This document shows positions 9,456 to 18,310 of a stretch of 39,010 nt of DNA, piece by piece (position 1 is the first letter of the stretch; the number at the start of each line of letters is the position of its first letter). Below the pieces are notes generated by a model that made no database searches, was not told the DNA's origin, and saw only the letters and a program-made list of their open reading frames with translations. Position numbers and translations under genes: made by a program. The stretch is from Lentisphaeria bacterium (GTDB lineage: Bacteria; Verrucomicrobiota; Lentisphaeria; Victivallales; Victivallaceae), in the NCBI GenBank assembly GCA_017628235.1, contig JAGBZM010000050.1, forward strand, positions 1 through 39,010. Reading direction: 5' to 3'.

Positions 9456-10187
9456 TCAGTTATTGGAATCAAATTCAATATTGAATGCAGTGTATTTGCG
9501 GCGGGCATCAGCGATGTGCCGCCGCATCAGATTTTCCGCCAGATCATCCCAATGGCGGATGATCGCATTGTAGATCATGGTATGTTCTTCAAAGACCCGG
9601 GTCTGTTCCGCCAGATCGCCAGGCATTTTGCGCCCCAGAATAAAGGCGAATGTGATTTGGGATTTAAGCATGGACAAACGCTGTTTGAGCAGCTGATTGC
9701 AGCTGGCATCCGTGATGGCGGCATGGAAATCCAGATCCTCATAAAAGGTCGGCAGCACACCGTCCGAGTGTTGTCCGGCAGCTTTTTTCAGATAATTTTC
9801 TTCAGCATCCAGTGAACGCTTTATCTTTTCCAGATCTTCCGGTCTGGCTTCTCTGGCCGCCGCCGCCGCCGCCATTCCTTCGAGCATTTCGCGCAGCTGG
9901 AATAATTCATCGATATCCTTGCCGGTGAATTTCCGCATGAAACATCCCTGATACGGACGGCTCTGCACCCAGCCTTCATATTCCAGACGGCGGAAAGCTT
10001 CGCGTACCGGAGTGGCACTGATACCGAACTCTTCAGCCAGACGCTCTTCGCGCAAAGGAGTTCCCGGCGGCAGTTGTTCCGCCATGATCTTCTGCATTAT
10101 TTTCTCATAGGCAATGCCCATTGAAGTCGATTTTTTTGATGCACACATAAAATCAAGAATACCCCTCAGTGCGTTGTTGCTTTTCAT
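9456..10187 (-). CDS. GntR-family regulator, FadR/FCD subgroup
   Basis: From the ATG at 10187 the protein has 243 residues. An N-terminal winged helix (IMAEQLPPGTPLREERLAEEFGISATPVREAFRRLEYEGWV) is followed by a helical FCD ligand domain with the metal-site-like residues of the family (EDLDFHAAI, EEHTMIYNAI and a late HIADARRK). FCD regulators usually sense organic acids or sugar acids. The start is uncertain: GTG 10202, ATG 10187 and ATG 10148 are all in frame and none has an ideal ribosome binding site (GAGGGG lies 13 bases before 10148). The gene is divergent from the SDR-led operon at 10408, so control of that operon is the obvious inference. Confidence 0.88.
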   Translation of the reverse strand: MKSNNALRGILDFMCASKKSTSMGIAYEKIMQKIMAEQLPPGTPLREERLAEEFGISATPVREAFRRLEYEGWVQSRPYQGCFMRKFTGKDIDELFQLREMLEGMAAAAAAREARPEDLEKIKRSLDAEENYLKKAAGQHSDGVLPTFYEDLDFHAAITDASCNQLLKQRLSMLKSQITFAFILGRKMPGDLAEQTRVFEEHTMIYNAIIRHWDDLAENLMRRHIADARRKYTAFNIEFDSNN

Positions 10188-10336
10188 ATTAATATATCGC
10201 ACAAGGGAAAATTTTTCAAGTGATACCGGGTAATATTATTGCCGGGAAATATCCCGAAAAATAAAATATTCTATAGATTATTCTGATTTTTCGGAGGGAA
10301 TTTGTAAAAAAAATTAAAAAACAGCAATAAATTCTA

Positions 10337-10364
10337 TTGAATTTACTGTTTTCGGGTGTATATT
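10337..10364 (+). promoter_or_regulatory. Predicted promoter of the 13-kb glycan operon
   Basis: TTGAAT (10337-10342), a 16-base spacer and TATATT (10359-10364) precede the SDR start codon by 44 bases. A weak inverted pair ACTGT/ACAGT (10345-10349 and 10366-10370) brackets the -10 and could be a regulator site. The rest of the 10188-10336 gap is A+T-rich with no other signal I can name. Confidence 0.55.
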
Positions 10365-10407
10365 TACAGTGCGATACCGGAAAAATAACACACAAGGGGG
10401 AATTACC

Positions 10408-11229
10408 ATGAATGGAAATGATCGCACATTAGCCGGACTCCGCGATCTGCAGTCTTTATCCGGACGGATCGCACTGGTTACCGGCGGCTGCCGCAACTTC
10501 GGTGCGGAAATTGCTTCCGGTCTGGCAGAGGCCGGAGCAGTGGTGATCGTGACCGCCCGGGAACTGGAACGGGCAGTCAGAGGAGCAGCGGAATTGTCGG
10601 AAGCGGTCGGATTTGATTTTATTCCAATGGAACTGGAATTGACCGATGAAAAATCGGTTACAGCTCTTTTTGCGGAGGTGAAAGAACGTTTCGGCCGTTT
10701 GGATATTCTGGTGAATAACGCCGGAGGTCATTCCAAAAAGGCGTGCGGCCTGCTGGAAAAAGAGTCACTGGAAGGATGGCACGAATTCATTGAACCGAAT
10801 ATGACCGGAACCTTTCTGATGATCCGGGAATTTGCCAGACTGATGATGCCGCAGGGAAGCGGTTCGATCATCAATGTGGCGAGTATGGCTGGTATGGTCG
10901 GGCGTGACCGTAAAATCTACGGCGATGATATGACACCCAATCCGATAGCTTATTCTGCGGCCAAAGCCGGAGTTATCGGTATGACTTATGATTGCGCCGC
11001 TTATCTCGGTGAGTACGGTATCCGGGTGAATGCGATTTCTCCCGGTGGTTTTGCCAGAACCCAGCCGGAACACTTCATAAAGGATTATTCTCAACTGACC
11101 ATGCTCAAACGCATGGGGAGAGCCGGATATGATCTCAAAGGGGCGGTCGCTTTTCTTGCTTCGGATGCAGCGGCATATATAACCGGGCATAATCTGGTGA
11201 TCGACGGCGGATTCACCCGGTATAAATAA
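10408..11229 (+). CDS. SDR-family NAD(P)-dependent oxidoreductase
   Basis: The protein has 273 residues, a classical short-chain dehydrogenase length. The ATG at 10408 follows AAGGGGG. An in-frame GTG at 10369 is rejected because it falls at the predicted transcription start. A Rossmann dinucleotide site TGGCRNFG lies near residue 30, NNAGG near residue 105, and the catalytic set is Ser159, Tyr182 and Lys186 (YSAAK). The Ser-Tyr gap is about 10 residues longer than usual because of an insert around GRDRKIYGDD. The C-terminal GHNLVIDGGF is typical of gluconate 5-dehydrogenase/KduD-like enzymes. It is the first gene of the operon and probably oxidises or reduces a sugar or sugar-acid carbonyl; the substrate cannot be read. 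Confidence 0.92.
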   Translation: MNGNDRTLAGLRDLQSLSGRIALVTGGCRNFGAEIASGLAEAGAVVIVTARELERAVRGAAELSEAVGFDFIPMELELTDEKSVTALFAEVKERFGRLDILVNNAGGHSKKACGLLEKESLEGWHEFIEPNMTGTFLMIREFARLMMPQGSGSIINVASMAGMVGRDRKIYGDDMTPNPIAYSAAKAGVIGMTYDCAAYLGEYGIRVNAISPGGFARTQPEHFIKDYSQLTMLKRMGRAGYDLKGAVAFLASDAAAYITGHNLVIDGGFTRYK

Positions 11230-11245
11230 TATAAGGAAAGATAAG

Positions 11246-12205
11246 ATGTTGAATTTCGGCATGGTCGGCATGAATGAGGGCAACGGTCATCCATACTCTT
11301 TTTCAGCGGCATTCAATGGTTTTGATGACCGGGCGCTGGAGAAGGATTGTGATTTTCCCATCATCCGGCAGTATTTGCGGGCGCATCACCGCAATCAGGA
11401 ATTTATTTCCGGCGCCCGGATCTCTCATATTTACACTCCGGACCCGGAATTGTCGGCCAAAGTAGCCCGGGTGGCCAATATCCCGCATATTGCCGGCAGT
11501 CTGGAAGAATTGGCGGAAAAGACCGACGGGATCATTTTTGCCCGGGATGACATGTGGAACCACTGGCCGATGGCCGGAAATCTGTTCCGCACCGGAAAAC
11601 CGGTTTATATGGATAAACTGTTGGCACATACGGTAGAAGATCTGAAAAAATTTATCGCTGCCGCCGGAGAGGATTATCCGCTGCTTACCGCATCAAGCTA
11701 CCAATTCGCGCCGAATATCCGCCAGGCCGCAGCAACCATGCCGCTGGATAAACTGATGCTGGTACGGGGAGTAAGTCCGGTGATCTGGATACGTTATGCC
11801 CCGCATCTGCTCGGTGCACTTTTCCGGGTTTGCGGCAATGATATCGTGTCGGTACAGAATTGCGGATGTGACCGGGCAGATACAGTGGTGCTGACTTACC
11901 GCAGCGGTTTGCAGGCGGTGATGCAGGTGTTCGAGGGGATATCGCTGCCGCTGGGATTGGATTTTCACTTTCATTCACCGCAAAGTCCGATATCAGTACC
12001 CTATACGGATGAAACTCTTGAATCATATTTTTTGAGTATTGTGGAGATGATGCGCGGGTTTACCGTTATGGTGCAAAACGGTACCAGGGCGGTATCTTGG
12101 CAGGAAACTTTGAAAACCAATGCCATTGTACTGGCGGCGGTCAGATCCCGTGAGGAGCAGGGCAGAAAGATTTTTGAAGATGAATTTATGGAGTGTATAA
12201 GATGA
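11246..12205 (+). CDS. Gfo/Idh/MocA-like oxidoreductase
   Basis: The protein has 319 residues, somewhat short for the family (about 330-390). It opens with a Rossmann-like FGMVGMNEGNGHPYSF and has the expected order of elements, including KPVYMDKLLAH where family members usually have KP-x-x-x-EKP. The catalytic-type Lys124 is kept but the flanking Glu and Pro are Asp123 and Leu125. The C-terminal half has the alpha/beta sheet pattern of the substrate domain. AAGGAAAG precedes the ATG. Its last bases overlap the next gene as ATGA, indicating translational coupling. Members oxidise or epimerise sugars, inositols or their glycosides with NAD(P). Assignment to the family is likely; activity is less certain given the altered motif. 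Confidence 0.78.
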   Translation: MLNFGMVGMNEGNGHPYSFSAAFNGFDDRALEKDCDFPIIRQYLRAHHRNQEFISGARISHIYTPDPELSAKVARVANIPHIAGSLEELAEKTDGIIFARDDMWNHWPMAGNLFRTGKPVYMDKLLAHTVEDLKKFIAAAGEDYPLLTASSYQFAPNIRQAAATMPLDKLMLVRGVSPVIWIRYAPHLLGALFRVCGNDIVSVQNCGCDRADTVVLTYRSGLQAVMQVFEGISLPLGLDFHFHSPQSPISVPYTDETLESYFLSIVEMMRGFTVMVQNGTRAVSWQETLKTNAIVLAAVRSREEQGRKIFEDEFMECIR

Positions 12206-13365
12206 AAATAAAAAAACTTTATCAAAGCACGGTATACCGCGATCCGGAATTTTTTGCCAGTTTCCCGGCGGTGACTGCGCTGCCGGACGGCAGGCTGCTG
12301 GCGGTGTTCCGCCGGGCACCGAACTATTGCCGGATGCCGGGGATCGCGGAAGATAACGTGCTGCATCTGGATTATAATTCCAAACTTATGGGGGCTTATT
12401 CAGCCGACGGCGGCCGTACCTGGAGCGAACCGGAACTGCTTTATGCCCCTCCTGCGGGAGCCGCGCAGGACGGCGGGGCATTCTGTGACGGGAAATATGT
12501 TTATGTCAACAGTTTTGTCTGGGGTTATATTCCGGAACGGACTGCCGAAGCCTTGAAAGAACAGGGCAAAGATGAATACCTTATCGGCCGGCGTCCGCAT
12601 CCGGATTGGCTCACCGCAGTTCCCTACGGCAGTGTCATGCTGCGGCGGGAACTTACGCAGGAGAAGTGGGAAGGACCGTTTTTTCCGGAACCGCTGCCCG
12701 ACGGCAGTGAAGTTCTGCCGGGCAGACCACGACTGATGCACAACCGGGCGAATATCTGTCGCGGTATCGACGGATCATTGCTCTGGGCCGGAGAATATTA
12801 CAGTTACCGCAACGGTTTTCATGCATCATGTGTTCTTTACCGGAGCATTGATGACGGCAGAACTTTTCAATATCTGGCCACCCCTGCTCCCGATAACGGC
12901 AGCGGGGTTTATGAAGAACCGTTTCTGTATATCACTCCGGGCGGTAAATATGTCATGCTGATCCGCTGCCATCAGGATGATTTTACCGGAGAAAAATATG
13001 AGCGCGCCATGCTTTATATCACGGAATCTTCAGATCAGGGAAAAAGTTGGAGCCGGTTGAAAAATACCGGTATCCACGCCGAACCGGCGGCAGCGTACCG
13101 GTTGGACGGCGGCGAATGTCTGCTGGTGTACGGTTACAGAAATGAGCCATTCGGAGTGCGCGGCCGGATTTGCGATGCCGAATTGGAAGATATCCGGGCG
13201 GCGGAAGAATTCATCATCCGGGATGACGGCGGCCGGATCGATACCGGTTATCCCTGGATCGCGCCTCTGGGCGGAAACAGATATTTTGTCATTTATTATA
13301 ATAACCACATCCGCCACCAGGGAGCCGGCGGAGTGGAGGGAACAGTCTTGGAAATTGTAAAGTGA
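12202..13365 (+). CDS. Sialidase-fold (BNR/Asp-box) protein, cytoplasmic
   Basis: The protein has 387 residues from the ATG at 12202, which overlaps the preceding TGA and has GGAG at 12190-12193. Three Asp-box motifs mark a six-bladed beta-propeller: SADGGRTWSEP, SIDDGRTFQ and SSDQGKSWSR. An early YRDPEFFASFPAV and RPRLMHNRANICR could supply part of an arginine/aspartate active site. There is no signal peptide, so any hydrolysis would occur inside the cell on an imported oligosaccharide. Sialidase-superfamily members act on sialosides, uronides or other glycosides, and some are non-catalytic; no nan genes are nearby, so sialic acid is not implied. Confidence 0.8.
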   Translation: MKIKKLYQSTVYRDPEFFASFPAVTALPDGRLLAVFRRAPNYCRMPGIAEDNVLHLDYNSKLMGAYSADGGRTWSEPELLYAPPAGAAQDGGAFCDGKYVYVNSFVWGYIPERTAEALKEQGKDEYLIGRRPHPDWLTAVPYGSVMLRRELTQEKWEGPFFPEPLPDGSEVLPGRPRLMHNRANICRGIDGSLLWAGEYYSYRNGFHASCVLYRSIDDGRTFQYLATPAPDNGSGVYEEPFLYITPGGKYVMLIRCHQDDFTGEKYERAMLYITESSDQGKSWSRLKNTGIHAEPAAAYRLDGGECLLVYGYRNEPFGVRGRICDAELEDIRAAEEFIIRDDGGRIDTGYPWIAPLGGNRYFVIYYNNHIRHQGAGGVEGTVLEIVK

Positions 13366-13374
13366 GGATGAAAA

Positions 13375-14526
13375 ATGAAAAACTGGCGGATCGGCAGTAA
13401 TGAATTGGCTTATGTGACGGAACTGCTCAACGGCGGATTTCCCGGACGGCAGTCCCGGGGATTTGTCGGAGAACTTGAGAAAAATTTTGCGGAGAAAACC
13501 GGCTCAAAATATGCTATAAGTTTTACCAACGGTACCGCAACTTTGCATGCGGCACTGGTCGCTTGCGGAGTCGGTCCGGGCGATGAAGTGATCGTACCGC
13601 CGCTGACGATGAGCAGTACCAGTCTGGCGGTGCTGCACGCCGGAGCGAAACCGGTTTTTGCCGATGTCGATCCGGATACCTTTGTCCTGACCTGGGAAAC
13701 GGTCAAACCGCATATTTCCAGCCGTACCAAAGCGGTCATGCCGGTCAATCTTTACGGATTGCCGGCCGTTACGGAGGAGTTTGTCCGTCAGGCGGACAGC
13801 TGCGGATTGCCGGTCATTGAGGACAGTGCCCAGTGCTTTCTGGGAAAAGCTGACGGCCGTTATGCCGGTACCATCGGTAAAATCGGCAGCTTCAGTTTTC
13901 AGAATTCCAAACATATGACCTGCGGCGAAGGCGGGATGACCGTTACCGACGATCCGGAACTGGCTCAGAAACTGCGCCGCTTCTCCAGTCTGGGATATGG
14001 GCAGATCAGTGCGGAACCGGGTAAATCCAAGATCGATAAAAATGTTATTGCAGCTCCGGAAACCATCCGGCACGTGGAATATGGATTCAATTACCGGCTC
14101 TCGGAGATCTGCGGGGCGGTGGCTCTGGCCCAGCTGGAACGGTTGGATGAATTTACGGCCCGGCGTATCCGGTGCGCCGAAGCATTCATGGAGGTCATCG
14201 ACGGCTGCAAATTTCTGAAAGTACAGAAAACTCCGGCCAATACGGTCAACAGTTACTGGGCACTGGCAGCGGAACTGGATCAGAATACAGTCAGCTGGAA
14301 GGAGTTTCAGCAGGAGTTCCTGAAACAGGGCGGCGACGGTTTTTACGGTGCCTGGCGTCTGGCGTATCAGGAACCATTCTTTGCCGCACTTTATCCGCAG
14401 GTCTCCTGTCCGGTGGCAGAGAGACTGCAGCGCAATATGATACAATTCAAAACCCATTATCTTTTTGAGGAGGAAATGCCGTCACAATTGAATGCCTTGA
14501 AGTCTGTTATCAGTAAGTTTTCCTGA
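13375..14526 (+). CDS. DegT/DnrJ/EryC1-family PLP aminotransferase
   Basis: The protein has 383 residues, the usual length for fold-type I sugar aminotransferases. It shows [12 protein letters not shown] (phosphate-binding region), [11 protein letters not shown] (Asp that pairs with the pyridine nitrogen) and [14 protein letters not shown] with Schiff-base Lys179. Members transfer an amino group from Glu or Gln to keto-sugars or cyclitol ketones such as scyllo-inosose; some run in the deaminating direction in catabolism. The gene starts 10 bases after the sialidase-fold gene with GAGGA before its ATG. With the SDR and Gfo/Idh neighbours it fits a keto-sugar or keto-cyclitol amination or deamination step. 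The direction and substrate are inference. Confidence 0.9.
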   Translation: MKNWRIGSNELAYVTELLNGGFPGRQSRGFVGELEKNFAEKTGSKYAISFTNGTATLHAALVACGVGPGDEVIVPPLTMSSTSLAVLHAGAKPVFADVDPDTFVLTWETVKPHISSRTKAVMPVNLYGLPAVTEEFVRQADSCGLPVIEDSAQCFLGKADGRYAGTIGKIGSFSFQNSKHMTCGEGGMTVTDDPELAQKLRRFSSLGYGQISAEPGKSKIDKNVIAAPETIRHVEYGFNYRLSEICGAVALAQLERLDEFTARRIRCAEAFMEVIDGCKFLKVQKTPANTVNSYWALAAELDQNTVSWKEFQQEFLKQGGDGFYGAWRLAYQEPFFAALYPQVSCPVAERLQRNMIQFKTHYLFEEEMPSQLNALKSVISKFS

Positions 14527-14554
14527 CATAAACCCAAATATAGGAGATGTAAAA

Positions 14555-15340
14555 ATGAACAGTTCCAAATCTTTCACCCTTTCCGTCCGGAAAGTAAACC
14601 GCATGCGGTTTACTTTGATCGAATTGCTCGTGGTTATTGCGATTATCGCGATTCTGGCGGCGATTTTGCTGCCTGCGCTCAATTCGGCCAGAGAACGCGG
14701 CCGCACGGCCAGCTGTGTCAACAATCTCAAACAGATCGGTCTGGCATGCAATATGTATACTCAAGCGTATGATGATTGGATCGTACCGGGCAATGCGGTA
14801 TACGGCTCCAAGAGTTACTATTGGTACAATTTTCTGAAAGATGTCGGCGGTTTGCTGTTTGAGGATGATCAGAAAGGGACGAAGGAGATGGGAATATTCG
14901 CCTGTCCGTCCGAAAGTGTCGGCGGCGGTGATTATAAAGATAATTCTCCGTCTAAATTCCGTCATACTCATTATGGAGTCAATGGCAAATTAAGCGGTTA
15001 CTTTGACGGAACCCAATGGCTCGCCAGCCGTCAGCCGCAGAAACTCGGTATCATCAAGAATGGCAGTTCCGTTATGCAGGCAATGGATCTCAACGGCCGC
15101 AGCCACATGTTCATCGACAATATGTGGTATGCCGCATTCCGGCACGGGGCAGCTGATCCGCGTCAGACTACTACTTATGAAACGGTTTTGTCCACTTCAC
15201 CGGGGGTTGCCGCGCTGAAAGGCAAATCTAATATGGTCTTTGTGGACGGCCACGTGGAGAGCAAGAATGGTTACGACGTCTACTATATGTCCGGAACCGG
15301 CGGCGGCGACAAATTTCTCACTTTCGGAATATCTTTATAA
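14555..15340 (+). CDS. Prepilin-like protein with N-terminal methylation motif and H-X9-DG-type C-terminus
   Basis: The protein has 261 residues with TAGGAG upstream of the ATG. Residues 19-41 are a type IV pilin/pseudopilin leader, [16 protein letters not shown], with Glu23 at the +5 position. The residue before Phe19 is Arg18, where prepilin peptidases normally need Gly. After the helix come [22 protein letters not shown] and, near the end, MVFVDGHVE, the end of the H-X9-DG-type domain of Planctomycetes/Lentisphaerae secretion proteins. It is probably a membrane-anchored pseudopilin-like protein. Its place in the middle of a glycan operon is typical of these phyla, but its role (surface display, secretion or substrate capture) is unknown. 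Confidence 0.88.
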   Translation: MNSSKSFTLSVRKVNRMRFTLIELLVVIAIIAILAAILLPALNSARERGRTASCVNNLKQIGLACNMYTQAYDDWIVPGNAVYGSKSYYWYNFLKDVGGLLFEDDQKGTKEMGIFACPSESVGGGDYKDNSPSKFRHTHYGVNGKLSGYFDGTQWLASRQPQKLGIIKNGSSVMQAMDLNGRSHMFIDNMWYAAFRHGAADPRQTTTYETVLSTSPGVAALKGKSNMVFVDGHVESKNGYDVYYMSGTGGGDKFLTFGISL

Positions 15341-15355
15341 ACAGGAGAATGTTTC

Positions 15356-18307
15356 ATGGATAAGAAGATAAAAAGATGTTTCCTCTTATACCTTCTGTTT
15401 TCCGCAGCGGCAGTATTATCCGCAGCGGACGGCGGGGTTTGGAAATTCAATGACGGTACTGACCGGAAACTTGCCGAATCCGGTAAAAGCGGTGTGACCG
15501 GAATCGTTCACGGAGATAATTTCGGTTGGGGCAGTGAAGATGACCGGGGAATTTTTCTTGCATTCAACGGCCGGGGCGAAGGTTTTGCTGAATTTCCGGC
15601 TTCTCCGGTCTTTGTCCCGCAGGGTGATTTCCGTATCGCGGTACGTTTCGCCTGCGATCTTGCTTCGGTAAAAGGAGTTCAGCCGCTGCTGGAGAAAAAA
15701 GGTGCATATTCGGTGGCTGTCCGTCCATCCGGAGAGCTGACAATCGCTTTCCCCGCCAACAACGTGGAGCTGACCGGTAAAAATCTGCAGATCCAATCCG
15801 GGGTCGATTGCGACCTGAGCATGACCCGTACCGGCAATAAACTGACGGTGAAACTCAACCGGCAGAGCGTGGAAACTTCTTTCACCGGAGAAATTCCGGT
15901 TACTGATGCGCCGCTGTATGTTGGCGGTGTCCCGGGGAAGTTCTGCAAAAGTCACTGGTTCAAACTGGAATTCGGCAATCCGGAAAAAACTGCCGCTGTA
16001 CAGAAAAAATCTGTTCTGCAGAGTGATCCGCCGGGAACGGTCATGTTTTATGATTTCGTTAATATGGAACCTGCCGGTTCGGTTGCTGCTTACACTTTCA
16101 AAGTGGATAAATGGGTGCTGCGTAAATCTCCCATGCTTCTGAACCGCACCCATATTCTGCATCCGCCGGCAATGGGCGGCAACGATATTACTTTTGATCC
16201 CAAGGTCAAAGGCAGATACGATCTGTATGTCGGTATGCGTATGACCGATACCGCCGGTCAGATCCAGGTGCAGGTCACCGGAATGGATGATTATTACACG
16301 GTGGAAACTCCCGCCCGGGGCACCAAACACACCAATTGCCACATTCTGCTGGAGAAATCTCTGGATATGACCGGTAAAAAAGTCACCCTCCACAGCGTGG
16401 GCGACCGGGTCTATTTCGACTTTATCAAGCTGGTTCCGTCAGAAGCAAATATGGAATATCCTCTGCCGGAAGGCAGCGTGCCGGTGGTGACCAGGGAAAA
16501 ACGCAAGTATCCCGCCGAAAGGGTCGCGGAAAGACTTAAATCCAACCCAAAATACCGGAAACGGATCTATATCAGCAACAAAACTATGCCTGCACCGGCA
16601 AAAGAAAGTGTGGAATCCGGATTTATGATTTATCCGGTGAATTATATGGACATGATTTTTCCGGAATCATTTCCCGCTGCTGATACGGCGGTGCCGGAAT
16701 TGAAAATTTCTGCTGCCAAAGGCGAATTTGAACCGGGAAGCTTCTGCATTATCCCGCTGAAAGACGGTGAAAAATACTCCTTCTCCGTTGGTCGTTTCCG
16801 CAATGGTTCCAACGAGATCCCGGCGGAAAATCTCAAACTCGGCTATGTCCGTCATCTGCCGCGCCGTACGATCGCCTGTTACGGGGCAAGTGAATACATG
16901 GACGGTCCTCAGTATATCGAAGGCAACATTCCGCAAAAATTTCCCGCCAAACAGATTTCCCAGTTTTTCCTGACGGTGAAAGTTCCGGAAAACGCGGCAC
17001 CGGGGGTATATTCCGGCAGCATCACCATTTCCGCCGGGAAAAACAACCGGGTCCTGCCGGTGAAATTGACGGTATATCCTTTTGTTCTTGACCGGACATT
17101 CGGCTACGATATCGGAATGAGTACCGCCATGCAGAATATCGGTTTTGACGATGATGCCGCTGAAATAAAAGATTTGCGGGATCACGGGATCAATACACTT
17201 TTTATTCAGACCGGAATCGGCGGTGATTATGTGGAAATTTCCGGTGACACTCCGGAAACCATCAAGGTCGATTATGACAATTCCCGTCTCTTCAAGATCA
17301 TGAAAGAGATGAAACGTCTCGGATTTGAGGGGCATATCCGTATGGAGTGCGGCTTCGCGTTGCGCTATGCCCAAAAATTTCTGCCGGATAAAAAGGCTTA
17401 CGATCAGGCTATTGTCAATATCATGGCACAGATCAACAACCATGCCAAAGAAAAAGGTTATGCGCCGATGTGCTTTCAGTTGTATGATGAGATTGTTTCC
17501 CATCCGCACATGCTGGATGCTTATTACGAGGGCATCAAACGTTTGAAAGCTGCCGGTATCACGATCATCGGCAACCATATGTGGAAAAAGACTACCAGGG
17601 CCTACCCGGAAAAAGTTGCCCGCTGCATACCGTATATCGACATTTTCAGTATGCGTTACAACAGCCGCAACCTCTGGTATGTTGATGCCTGGGATGAGAT
17701 CGAGGATGCCTGTAAAGAGGACGGCAAAGTGCTTCATGCTTACAACTCCAATAACGCCGTCACATTCACTCAGACTGCGACAATGCGTTATATGGTCGGC
17801 TGGTTTTTCCGTACTGCCGGCAAGGGGACCAGAGGTCACGGTACCTGGTGTTATCAGTGGCCCAACGGCAATCCTTATGAAGAATTTGACTCCTCCGGCA
17901 GCGACTGGATCTATTTCTATCCGCCGAATCCCAATGAAAATATCGCCGGAGGCCCGTCGATAAACTGGGAATGTATGCGCGAAGGTATTGACGATCTGCG
18001 CTATATCCTGACATTGGAAAATCTGATCGCCCGGGCCGCCAAATCCGGCAACACGCAAGCTGCGGCATCGGGAAAGAAGCTGTTGAAAAAATTGCAGAAT
18101 GCTTTTGATATCGAGGAGATGTCCCGCCGTTGTATCTTTCTGGAGCAGAAATGGGAGAAATCCGGTTCTCTGCCCGACGGCACGCTTTATGCTTCAGGGG
18201 AATTCAATATTCCCAACGGAGTGAAACTTGCTGATTACAACCGTTTCCGTGAAGCTATCGCCCTGGAGATCATCAAAATCAGTGCCGAATTGAGTAAGGG
18301 AAGGTAA
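15356..18307 (+). CDS. Large secreted GH123-like (DUF4091) protein with LamG-type N-terminus
   Basis: The protein has 983 residues with ACAGGAG before the ATG. Residues 1-23 are a signal peptide (basic MDKKIKR, a hydrophobic run, then LSA-AD). Residues ~24-205 look like a concanavalin/LamG sandwich (WKFNDGTDRKL to LYVGGV) and ~215-365 like a second carbohydrate-binding-type sandwich. From ~420 onward is a GH123-like region: a beta domain and then an (alpha/beta)8-type barrel with FQLYDE at Asp711-Glu712, the position of the Asp-Glu pair used in substrate-assisted N-acetylgalactosaminidase catalysis. WECMREGIDDLRYILTLENL near residue 870 is a hallmark of DUF4091 proteins. It is probably extracellular or periplasmic and acts on an acetamido-sugar or related glycoside. 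Catalytic assignment is by family resemblance only. Confidence 0.82.
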   Translation: MDKKIKRCFLLYLLFSAAAVLSAADGGVWKFNDGTDRKLAESGKSGVTGIVHGDNFGWGSEDDRGIFLAFNGRGEGFAEFPASPVFVPQGDFRIAVRFACDLASVKGVQPLLEKKGAYSVAVRPSGELTIAFPANNVELTGKNLQIQSGVDCDLSMTRTGNKLTVKLNRQSVETSFTGEIPVTDAPLYVGGVPGKFCKSHWFKLEFGNPEKTAAVQKKSVLQSDPPGTVMFYDFVNMEPAGSVAAYTFKVDKWVLRKSPMLLNRTHILHPPAMGGNDITFDPKVKGRYDLYVGMRMTDTAGQIQVQVTGMDDYYTVETPARGTKHTNCHILLEKSLDMTGKKVTLHSVGDRVYFDFIKLVPSEANMEYPLPEGSVPVVTREKRKYPAERVAERLKSNPKYRKRIYISNKTMPAPAKESVESGFMIYPVNYMDMIFPESFPAADTAVPELKISAAKGEFEPGSFCIIPLKDGEKYSFSVGRFRNGSNEIPAENLKLGYVRHLPRRTIACYGASEYMDGPQYIEGNIPQKFPAKQISQFFLTVKVPENAAPGVYSGSITISAGKNNRVLPVKLTVYPFVLDRTFGYDIGMSTAMQNIGFDDDAAEIKDLRDHGINTLFIQTGIGGDYVEISGDTPETIKVDYDNSRLFKIMKEMKRLGFEGHIRMECGFALRYAQKFLPDKKAYDQAIVNIMAQINNHAKEKGYAPMCFQLYDEIVSHPHMLDAYYEGIKRLKAAGITIIGNHMWKKTTRAYPEKVARCIPYIDIFSMRYNSRNLWYVDAWDEIEDACKEDGKVLHAYNSNNAVTFTQTATMRYMVGWFFRTAGKGTRGHGTWCYQWPNGNPYEEFDSSGSDWIYFYPPNPNENIAGGPSINWECMREGIDDLRYILTLENLIARAAKSGNTQAAASGKKLLKKLQNAFDIEEMSRRCIFLEQKWEKSGSLPDGTLYASGEFNIPNGVKLADYNRFREAIALEIIKISAELSKGR

Positions 18308-18310
18308 AAT

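Noticed and set aside
10345-10370. ACTGT/ACAGT pair as a definite GntR operator
   Set aside because: Five-base arms 16 bases apart are expected by chance in A+T-rich DNA and do not match the usual FadR-type core.
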